Assembly (NCBI GenBank): GCA_947579605.1
Contig: OX388327.1
Span: 9,535,122-9,599,121, forward strand
Source of the DNA: Athripsodes cinereus
Lineage: Eukaryota > Arthropoda > Insecta > Trichoptera > Leptoceridae
DNA length: 64,000 nucleotides
Reading direction: 5' to 3'
Part shown: positions 12,201-22,131 of the stretch, piece by piece
Numbering within the stretch: position 1 is the first letter of the stretch
How the letters are laid out: the number at the start of each line of letters is the position of its first letter
Position numbers and translations under genes: made by a program
The notes under the pieces: model-generated
The model's input: only the letters and a program-made list of their open reading frames with translations
Databases searched by the model: none
What the model was told of the DNA's origin: nothing

Positions 12201-13456
12201 ATTAGCGATTATCCAGGCCGTCGGGATTAAGAAATAATTTAGTAAAAATACCTTTTAATTATGTATCTCTATATAGATAAAGTATGATTCCGTGGAGTTC
12301 CCAGAAAAGAACAGGACCCCTATTTTTCCTCATTACGACATCTCCTACAAGATGAACAGCCCCAGTGCTCTAACTAATGTAAAAAAAACATGCAGGTTGT
12401 TCTATTCGTATCACAAAAATAAAACGTTTTGGGTAAATGGCGTAGTATTAAATCATCGCAGAATTGAAGATGTTACATGCCTTAAATTTGATGGTTTACG
12501 AACATAATATTCCTGTCTGCTTTTAACAGCAAGCTCGAAACGTTTGAAGAGAAGAGAGCGGGAAACCTTATCTATTCCTACCCGGTAACGCGATGATAGA
12601 GTTCTGGACTTCCAAACGAAATTTATAGATCCCGGATTAGATTTATCCAACTGCCGACTACTATTATACCTTTACAACACTAACATATTGCTTACTGCGA
12701 TGATGTTCGGGGTATATTTGGGTTTAATCCAAACACAATTTCTTTTCTTTTTAAATATTTCATTCCCCAATTCAAGTTTATTTGAAAATAACGAGTCAAT
12801 GTGTATTTTGTTGATCACGTATTGTGACTGCCGCAAGGCCACGTTAAATAGATAGATAGTTAGATTAATTAAAGTGGAATAGTTATTAAACATGATAACA
12901 ATTATTTAATAAAAGTGTATAGGTAGGTAAGTATGTTTATGAAATTAACGGCTTGAACAGGACAGGTGTCATCAATAAAGGTAATTAAAATGCTTCAGGA
13001 TTCAATTACATAATTAATTGGTATATCTATGTACCTAAACTTAATAAAAAAATCTATGGGTGTAAATAAATAAAAATACATTTAAAGTTGATATTGTTGA
13101 CCGACGGTTCGTGGTGGAAGTTCATGTTAAATGAATTATAATAAAACACTTATTTAGAAGGTACTTCCACTGTGAACTTACTTACCTATTGGTCGCGAGC
13201 CGGTTTTCATTTAAAAATATATTTTTTTACTAGACGATCTATTTACGCTTATATTTGACATAAATTTCCTTCATTGTATACCTACCTAAGCAAAGAAAAT
13301 CATAATAATAATACTGTATCTGGGTAATTATGTGACCTTTCTTTTAAATTCAGGAGAACTGTTTTTCTATCTTAAAATTCAGATCAGCCGGATAAAAATT
13401 AAAAATGGGCATAGTATCTATCTATTTGAATTTTACGTCTTTGACAAACTCAAAAT

Positions 13457-13563
13457 CGCGGAAGGCTAAACCGAAGGCAGAAGTGGCAGAGGCCGACCAA
13501 GAGAAACCTATATGGATCAAGTGAAGAAGGACATGAACTGTGGCACATACGTGGAACTAAAGA
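13457..13563 (+). mobile_element. Non-LTR retrotransposon 3' fragment (family G)
   Basis: It matches a better fragment at about 41860-42190. Both read through the words GGCAGAGGCCGACCAAGAG and AAGGACATGAACTG, typical of the end of an RT ORF (a GRGRPR-like basic patch). It is followed at once by SINE C. Confidence 0.5.
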
Positions 13564-13733
13564 GTGAGTTCGTCGGTAGCCTGGAGGTAAAGTCTAGGCC
13601 TCGTGAACAAGGGGTCCGTGGTTCGATACCAGGTGCCGGCAAACTCCCCTTTCACGACACAAGCTTTTAGTAGCTTACTGTGAAAGGTGTTAAAGGTTTT
13701 ATTTGGGTTTATAACAAAAACCCAGATAGGATT
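13564..13733 (+). repeat. tRNA-derived SINE, family C
   Basis: Near full-length copy: a TAGCCTGGAGGT A box, a GGTTCGATACC B box, a body with CAAACTCCCCTTTCACGAC, and the AACCCAGATAGGA end. Confidence 0.8.
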
Positions 13734-13796
13734 ATCTTCTTTTAAGAAAAAAAGAGACGCATTAAATTTATGATTATAAAATAAAGTAAAATTGTT

Positions 13797-14060
13797 ATCC
13801 GTGGAGTCTCCGATAAAGAATGGATCTTCCAATTTTTTGTAAGTTTTCGAGTGTCATGTAAAGGGCAAGTAATTACAAACTGTCAAATGTAACATATTAT
13901 TATTTGAAACATTCAATTCAGTGATGTATTCCACTCATCTTGAATGTTTAATTTTTATTAGCACAGAGAGGCATTGGCATACCTTGCTTTTATATTTGAT
14001 GCAGTTAGTCTACTGTCTCCAACGCATGGGGGAAACAACGTGATAGTATAGATGGATAAA
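13797..14060 (-). repeat. Repeat family B, near full length
   Basis: Reverse-orientation copy running from CCGTGGAGTCTCC to AACGTGATAGTATAG. It matches the 23.1-kb copy along its length with many substitutions. The class is unknown: no ORF is present and the ends are not clearly inverted repeats. Confidence 0.55.
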
Positions 14061-14699
14061 GAGAAATCGTAATTCATTGAAACTAACAGTGCTTAAGTTT
14101 CATTGCTTCATTTCTACAAATTAACCCTTTAAGTGACATTTTTTTTTCATGATGTTTACAATGTGAAAATTACTTAGGTAGGTACCTACCTAGATAGGTA
14201 GGTATAACAAATTATATTGGAAATTATTGTTCATAAAGATTAGCATCTTTCTGTATCGTATGAACCTGATTCTGTATGGGTTCTGACAGTTACACAATCT
14301 ACTTAGGTGTTTCATTGTTTACCGCTACGAGAGAAGGAAATTGTTTATGAAATTGTGTATAAATAATATACCTACTCGTATTAATAATGTGCTTCTACAT
14401 TTGAATAATATAATATCCTATAAATGGCTGGGCAGGTAGGTACCTATTTATGTATGTATAACATTAGGGTCCTATCTCCTATAATGTTGGCCTACTAAAC
14501 AACTGATTGAATCTATTAATCATGTCTACAGAACAACGCATTCTCAGTAACTACTATAAGAGTAATGCAAGATGGACTAAAAACCCTCAATATTATAAAA
14601 CCGATTATAAAACTTAAAACTATATAATGTAGGTACTTAGATATCTATATAGGTATGTACCAACAAGGTTTAAATATAAGGTTGGTATTACTTTGATGT

Positions 14700-15660
14700 T
14701 TTCAAAATATTTTGATTGGAACTAACCGATATGGTAAGGATGAAAGGGGGCATGGGCCCCGAGAGCTAGGAACCCCGCCACGGCGCTCTGAAGATGAATT
14801 CTGATGCCCTTTTCGAAACGCTTTGAAAAAATACAAATATCCTTATTACAGTGGCACAACACTAGAGGAACAGTAACAATTCTGGATGTTACTTATTCAA
14901 CATCGCAATCACTTCACAGCCATTTAGTAGTTTCGGCAAAATCACAAAACAAAAATCAAATCACACTATAAATTATTCACAAAAATATTATAGGAAAATC
15001 ACAGGCATGCAATTTTTGACAGTTCGTAAACGTCAAAATTTTAAAAACAGAACGAAAGTTGTTTGTTTTGTACAGAATCAAAACACGGTTCAAAATTAAA
15101 TCGATGATGAGATTTTCAATTTTTGACAAGTATTCGAATACCGATGTTTTGACTATTATTTTTGAAAAGCGAACAAACTTTTTTGTTTTGAAAAAGAACA
15201 CGACCAACACAACCGACACTCACACGCCAGCCGACTTGCGCGATACTGAAATAGAAACATGATATAATATACCTGCACTGCTCTAACACATGGGGCGGAC
15301 ACCATGATGGTAGGGGAATTTTATTAGTGCAGACTACACCACGATAGGGTGAAGGAGTAACAAGATATCAACACAATAACGTGTGCGAGAGAGATGCAAT
15401 CATAACAAACGAACATACTCGAAAGAGAAAAGATATCAATACGCTTTTTTCTAGATGTACAACGAGATATATGGGAGGAGTCTTGTGATTGTGTTCGCAT
15501 GCGCGTCGGATCACGTGGACGTGAGTTGACCAATCACAGAGCTGAGGACGTTCTTTTTTTTTTATATTGTTTGGCATTCGAATGAAAAACATTTGAATTT
15601 TGTTCTCTTTTTTGACATATCCATAGAACAACATACTCCGTATAAACATATGAGCGCGGT
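14700..15660. other. Unassigned stretch with promoter-like words
   Basis: It contains a short GC-richer block with an E-box (CACGTG, 15512-15517) and a CCAAT box (15530-15534), and inverted T/A-rich pieces at 15010-15210. No coding exon could be linked to it. It may be an undetected 5' exon or promoter, or old repeat DNA. Confidence 0.25.
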
Positions 15661-16102
15661 GCGTGGATAGAGAACAGTAGAAGAATTGTAGGTATGAATA
15701 TGCACCGTTGCTACTAGAACTTCTATATAATAACTACATAAATAGGAGTTTTATATCAACATATTATTATTTCTACCATTTATAGATGGTTTACTGAAGT
15801 TGATTGAACGGGTTCGTAGCGTTCCCAAATTAGTCAACAGTTCAAAACGAGTTTATACCCTTTAGAAGAAAACTTTTTTATGGTCTAATTTTGTGGCATC
15901 GAAATCGTTGAGTTTTTTTTTCTTATTAATTTGAAACTTTATATTTTTTGTGAACATATAATATTTTTAAATGTGATGACAAATAAAGATTAGACATGAT
16001 AAGCTTATTATTATTTCACACCTAAATATTAATATTTTAGATTAGGTAGGTATCTTCCTATGTAAAAAAAATCCTTCTCGTCGTAGATAGTTACCTACTA
16101 CC

Positions 16103-16560
16103 TACCCCAAGTGGGGTAAACATAGAGGACGGAAGGCTATGTTGTCCTATCCTGAAACCACATTCATGTACCTACCTAAGAGGAATTGAAAAAAAAAATA
16201 CATAAAGTATTTAGTTATCTTCCAAAGAAGATAACTATTTTATAGATATTTTGGAAGATACTGTGTTTTTTCAATTCATCTTGAAATGGATTTTCCAAAA
16301 GTATCTTCGGTTGATAAGTTCGATAATGCCGAAATTTCACATTCATGTAGTTTCTCATATACATGCACTTATCGATTTTTCTTGCTCAACACGTAGCCAT
16401 CTTTGAGAGTCTGTTCCATGGTCAAGCCACGTAGTTCTAAAACGTCCGCGATTTCTCTCGTCCACTTTTATTCACTTCACCCTTTCACAACATACCTATT
16501 CTTATTGCATCTGCTCATCCTCCTGATAACACCATTCCTCACTCTATCACACAATGTTTA
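16103..16560 (-). mobile_element. Decayed RT C-terminal fragment (family H) with an insertion
   Basis: Pieces at 16103-16170 and 16338-16560 match the family H fragment at 53386-53676 on the same strand. The two pieces are separated by about 167 bp flanked by the direct repeat CACATTCATGTA, which looks like a 12-bp target-site duplication. Confidence 0.5.
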
Positions 16561-16667
16561 ATCAATATAAAAATAATTCAGCACTCAAAGAATAAACCTA
16601 CCTACCTATAGTTAATACAACATATCAGCTGGGTTTGAGTTTTTACCTCTAACTGATAACATTTTCA

Positions 16668-16750
16668 ATTCAGCGATGAAGTATTCCACTCATCCCGAAC
16701 GTCTTTAAGTTTTATTGACACGAAGAGGATTACTAGTATGAAATGCAATG
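16668..16750 (-). repeat. Fragment of repeat family B
   Basis: It carries the conserved core: CAATTCAGCGATGAAGTATT, then a CACTCATCC-type segment, then a TTTATTGACACGAAGAGGA-like segment. Confidence 0.5.
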
Positions 16751-17938
16751 GTAGTATGAATATATGAATAAACTTCTCACTCGTAGAAAAATCGCGAAGA
16801 GAGTGGGTACCTACAGATCTCACCCCCCATTTATCGTCCAAATTCCAGATTTATTATGCCATAGATTATATTATTTGGGTATCTTTATTAAATAATAAAC
16901 AGTTACATATCTACCAGTGGCGTACCTCCCATACATGCAAAAAAAAAACACTTCATGCCCACAATGACGGGTTTTTACAACTGCAAAATAGCGCTACTGT
17001 ATTAATGCAGAACTAGCCTAAGTTAAAATTTTGGTCAAACTGAGTTACATAAGTAAAGAAACAAGAAATGATAATAATAGATATGAGATAATTTAATGAA
17101 AGAGAGTTATTAGATTCCTAAATAATAATGCATGTCAAAATTTGCTTTACATATTTTAAATATTCTTTTCTTATTACAAAAACAAAGCCTTAAACTGCTC
17201 CTTTGAAAAATCACTCTAAAACACTTAGGCTATAGTTCTGCATTAAGGTAGCGATTGGTAATCAGATTACATTTAAAAATCCGATACAAAAACGATGAAA
17301 TCATGAAATATCTTGAATTCTCTTACCAAAGGAGTGTAGAAATTTGAAAAGTGTGAATATTTTCTTGAATTTCATGAGCAAAGGTTCAAATAATTAGAAA
17401 TTTCATTTCGAAAGCATGATCAATATATTAAAAAGTCTAGTCCCGCTACTGATAGATATCTACCAACAAGTTGGGTAGGTAGGTACCTATGTAGGTAATA
17501 TTGGTACATTAGATATATTTAGTGGCTTGGAAGAAAATGTGAATTATTTTGGGGATAGATATTAGGTAGGTACTTATTTCTCCGTTTCGTTATTGTATTG
17601 TAGTGGGTTTATCTGTGAGGTTGTAGGTATAAGAAGGGGACCTGATGTCTATACCCCTCTAGAGGTGCGGAATGTGGAGCGTTGCGAAATTACGATTATA
17701 TGGAATAATCGTTAATTTATCGATACACATAGTTTAGATGTCTATCTATACCTACCATGTATCATTACGACGTCTTTCACGAGTGAGGTAACCATTGAAA
17801 TGTAATGAACATGTAAGTCGTCCCCTCCGTGACATAAAAAAATACATTCAGAATGAGCCGTACCTATACAGCATTGCTGAATTGAAGTTGTAAAATGACG
17901 TGGGTATATGCGATTTTTACGAATTTAATAGTGTAGGG

Positions 17939-18395
17939 ACAGCCGGTGTGGCGCGGAGGTAACGCTCTTGCCTTCGAGTCACAAGGTCCTGAGATCGCAA
18001 AATGAAGAATAACCTTTTTTAAGTTGTCCTGAGTCTGGGTGTATATTGTACACTGAGAAAAATACTCACAACGAATCATTGGTAGGTACGTACTATCAGA
18101 TAAGGACCAGAGATAGTAGGTACAAACGATTCATTAGTACGAATCTATAATATTAACTATTCGCAAACAAATCATTGGTAAATTTACCAACAATTTGTTT
18201 GCGAAAAGTTAATATTATAGATTCGTACTAATGAATCGTTTGTACTATCTCTGGTCCTAATCTAATAGTACGTACCAATGATTCGTTGTGAAATTTCGTT
18301 AGTATTTTTCTCAGTGTACCAATAATACAAGATTCATATCCTAATTTGGGACTTAACTCGATCTTTTCGATTGTCTATGCATGTTATGTTACGTT
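17939..18395 (+). repeat. SINE A split by a palindromic MITE
   Basis: The head of SINE A (A box GTGGCGCGGAGG) runs to 18050. The tail, from AATACAAGATTCATAT, resumes after 18318. The interruption is the 266-bp element at 18051-18316. Confidence 0.8.
18051..18316. mobile_element. Foldback MITE with TA target duplication
   Basis: The element starts CACTGAGAAAAATAC and ends GTATTTTTCTCAGTG, with TA on both sides. Almost its whole length is one palindrome: the halves meet near 18188 and differ by a few substitutions and about 10 extra bases on the right. The TA duplication suggests mobilisation by a Tc1/mariner-type transposase. No ORF is present. Confidence 0.85.
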
Positions 18396-19532
18396 ACTCG
18401 AAATCTACTAATAAGATTGCAAGATCTATTTTAATATTATTTAAGTCATAATAAATTGTTCACCACTGTATACTTACAGTACCTACATATATGTATTTGT
18501 ATAATATGATGAATTGATATTACAAATAGACACCCACCTTCATATTATTTAAAATCTATATTATGTTTTTGTTGACTTACCTACTTTCTTTATGGACAAT
18601 CAAGTTTCATAGGTAGGTACTAAATATAAATCGCAAGAAGTTTCATTTTACAAGATTGCATTATGAAATATTATATAAAGATTAAAGAAAATGTCATCAG
18701 ACGTGTGATCACTTGAAAGTATATTAAAGTCTATAATACTATGCAAGTCTAGATAGGTAGTCTAGGTAGTTATATCTGCTACTGTTTCATCCCCTCCAGT
18801 ATCGGGTGGTGTTGGACAGAAATACTTCTAGGAGGGAAGAAAAAAAATCCCCGTGTCATCGTTGATTCATTCATTGTACATTCCTCAGGTATGTTAATGC
18901 GAACACTGATTTCACATTATGCATGTAAACATTCCAAACTATTTATTACGTTCTCGATGATGACATTTTTAGATATCTAACGTTCTTTTTAATTCTCCAT
19001 GAAGTTTCTGGGTATGTTCATATTGAATCTGGTGTTACTTTTGACACCCCTACACTATTTTTTTATATTATATTGCCCAGGCTTTTGCTGAAATAAAATT
19101 ATGTAGTGGTATCTACAGTACTTAGATAATATAGCCCTGGCTCGCTCATCTGAGATCCTAACAGGGAGCCCATGATGAGTTTGATAAGAAGAAAGACTGA
19201 TAATACCATATATGTGATGTCCATAATGATTTATAATATATTGTGAAAATTGTAAGAAGGGAAATAAAAAACTTTTCGTTTCATTTCATATAAACTCAAA
19301 GATATACCTACTAGATCGGTAATTCAGCAGCCGATCAAATTTTGCATCCAGTTTTATACTGACGTTGGTTGTAAGACAATACATTGCTAATGCTTGAAGG
19401 CCATCGATGTTGGAACACAAAAATTACGAATAAATGTACCGGGCTGCAAGTCTAGAATGTCTATGTACCTATAAACTATATTTATTTACCTACACTATGT
19501 ACGAAAAAAACGACTTTTACGTTCTATTATGC
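18396..19532. other. No gene seen
   Basis: AT-rich sequence without recognised coding or repeat content. Confidence 0.4.
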
Positions 19533-19589
19533 ATTTAATTTAGTGGCATATTCCATATATGCCACTAAATTAAATATCTATGTAATATG

Positions 19590-20604
19590 TCCCCATAGTC
19601 TGGGGACTTCCATTTATCCGATAAAATTTCTACACTAACAAATTTGTCCACACAAGAGGTGCCATGATGGGCAGTCTGAAGGACGGCTGGCCAAAATCCC
19701 CACGTGCGGAATCTTTTGACTACACTCCTTCGATGTCCCTCTAGCCGAGAGAAGCATAGGTAGGTATACATACGTAAAATATATCAACAATAAAAGAATT
19801 TCCAGCTGAATACATAAGCATAAAAAAAAACATATGAATGTGTAAAATATACACATTCATATACCTACATATATACACATTGGTACAGAGCGCCGAGCTG
19901 AGGTGTCCAGAAACATTAATTGGGTATTTAAGACGGCAAACCGAGGGCCGCCGATGCCGGGGCCATCGATGAAAACGCATCCCTCCCCAAAGGGACATCC
20001 CACCCAGACCAAAGACTCTCCACCAAGGGAGACAGGACAACACAAAAGACAAAGAAATGAGTTCGCCTGCGACAGCTACAATCACCCAGGACATTGAAGG
20101 AGACCCACCGTCCACCCGGATAGCTCAGAAGTCTGGGGACTTCCATTTATCCGATAAAATTTCTACACTAACAAATTTGTCCACACAAGAGGTGCCATGA
20201 TGGGCAGTCTGAAGGACTGGCCGGCCAAAACCCCCACGTGTGGAATCTTTTGACTACACTCCTTCGATGTCCGTCTAGCCGAGAGAAGCATATACATACG
20301 TAAAATATATCAACAATAAAAGAATTTCCAGCTAAATACATAAGCATAAAAAAAACAATAAAAATATACACATTCATATACATATATACACATTGGTACA
20401 GAGCGCCGAGCTGAGGTGTCCAGAAACATTAATTGGGTATTTAAGACGACAAACCGAGGGCCGCCGATGCCGGGGCCATCGATGAAAACGCTTCCCTCCC
20501 CAAAGGGACATCCCACCCAGACCAAAGACTCTCCACCAAGGGAGACAGGACAGCACAAAAGACGAAGAAATGAGTTCGCCCGCGACAGCTACAACCACAC
20601 AAGG
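19590..20604 (-). repeat. Duplicated 3' UTR of a minus-strand non-LTR retrotransposon
   Basis: Two direct copies of about 0.5 kb (about 19590-20085 and 20135-20604) share nearly all bases, including GAGCGCCGAGCTGAGGTGTC. They follow the stop of the RT-related ORF that ends at 20610 on the minus strand, so they are best read as a tandemly duplicated 3' UTR. The left copy carries extra sequence at its upstream end. Confidence 0.7.
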
Positions 20605-20609
20605 TAAAA

Positions 20610-21228
20610 TCAACCATCAAGCTCCTCTAGGAAAGCCGGGGGTGAGCCCGGCTCACGTAGAAGATCCCACCGAGACACCCATACATCTACAAATCTCAAA
20701 AAGCCCCTGAAATTCGCAGGACAAGTCATCAACTCCCCAGACCAGATGGGTCTGGGGGTGTCGTCACTCATACTGTCAATCATTACATCTCTCGCATCCG
20801 TCAGCAATGGACACTCCCACAGGATGTGTTCCGCAAACTGTGCTCCCGTCCCACAAGCACACCATGGATCATCCGCAAGCCCAAGTTCGAAGAGCTTGGC
20901 CTTAAGCTCCCCATGGCCCGTCACCAACTGAACAGCAAAGTGGTTGAAGGTCAGGAAGCCCCTTTTAATCCTCTCTCTCACATCCGGGAGAAAACCGTAG
21001 ACAAGTCTAGCGGTTCTCCCCCGATCCCATCTTTCTTGCCACACCTCCAAAGTTCTCTCTCTGATTCGGCTGAAGGCCCTACTAATTCCCCTATTTCCAG
21101 GCTCTACCTGAATGAACACACCAAGATGTTCGGCCCTACCGTCCGCCTTGATCCCACGCCTGGCCACACTGTCTAGGACTTCCAAATCGGCAGGTAACAC
21201 ACCAGCGATGACAGGAAGGCCATCGCTA
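20610..21228 (-). mobile_element. Non-LTR retrotransposon, C-terminal part of the RT polyprotein
   Basis: Over 200 codons stay open on the minus strand. The protein has the pattern C-x-C-x9-H-x4-C (CACGTGAQFAEHILWEC), the zinc-knuckle-like motif after the RT of R1/Jockey-type elements, and it ends at an LDG-stop. RT and endonuclease domains are missing: the upstream side is cut by a SINE A sequence at 21229. It is a truncated, immobile remnant despite its clean frame. Confidence 0.75.
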
Positions 21229-21341
21229 TCACCCAGGACAATTTGAAAAAGGTCATTCTTCACCTTGCCCTGGCCGGGAATCGAACCCGGGACCTCGTGA
21301 CTCAAAGGCAAGAGCATTACCTCCGCGCCACACCGGCCGAC
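21229..21341 (-). repeat. SINE A head fused to the retrotransposon
   Basis: Minus-strand SINE A head with A and B boxes. It lacks the SINE tail and runs directly, in the same orientation and in an open frame, into the RT remnant. Confidence 0.75.
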
Positions 21342-22131
21342 TTGGAATTGGAAAGGTATTGATTCAAAGGGAAACTATTGCACATAATAAAATAACGTTT
21401 TATTATTATCTTCTTGTGGGGTCTGTTTTGTTATTTGCGAAAGGGTTATTGGGTCCTCATTAAACAGCAAGAAAAGAAAATAATTAAATTGAATCATTGT
21501 CTAATAAATTTAATAAAGTAATCAAAATTTATTTTATTGCTTATGATTCAAATTTATGAAGACACCATTCATATTAACACTCGTGTATTAAAATATATGC
21601 GTACCTATTTTATAGAATCATTGAGGGTTTTTTTTTATTATTAATAATTTCGATTGGAACATAATTGAAATAAAACTCACTAAATTTTTTTTTCCGGCTC
21701 ATTTTTTAAAATGTAATTTAAAATAAAATTTAGATTCCAAATTAATTGTTTATAACAAAAAAGTGTGTTCACTTTTATTTGAAAATATGTAAAAAAAAGT
21801 CATTACGCTCTTAAGCCCCGATATTATAATTTTAAGGATCTTACGTGTACCATCTTTGGAATAAAAGTAACACTAAGATAGTTTAATCTATTTATCTGTA
21901 GATGTCGGTAAATGTACATATCGAGGACTCAAACCATTTTAATGAGAGATGCAGATGTCTATTTTGAATTTATTATCGACATAAGAATTGTAATTTTTGT
22001 AAATAAATACGTCAAATCCCTGACAGACGCTAAATTATAACCTAAAAATACGTACTTATTTTCAGATTTCATTATATTTTATTCTAAGGATAAGATCAGA
22101 AAGGGATTTAATAGTTCTCAAGACGACTACT

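Noticed and set aside
12292..12507. 71-codon plus-strand frame
   Set aside because: Its sequence overlaps a diverged family B-like repeat and shows no recognisable domain.
19741..20613. Several overlapping 60-120-codon frames
   Set aside because: They lie in the duplicated, GC-rich retrotransposon 3' UTR and appear in parallel in both copies and on both strands, which is composition, not coding.
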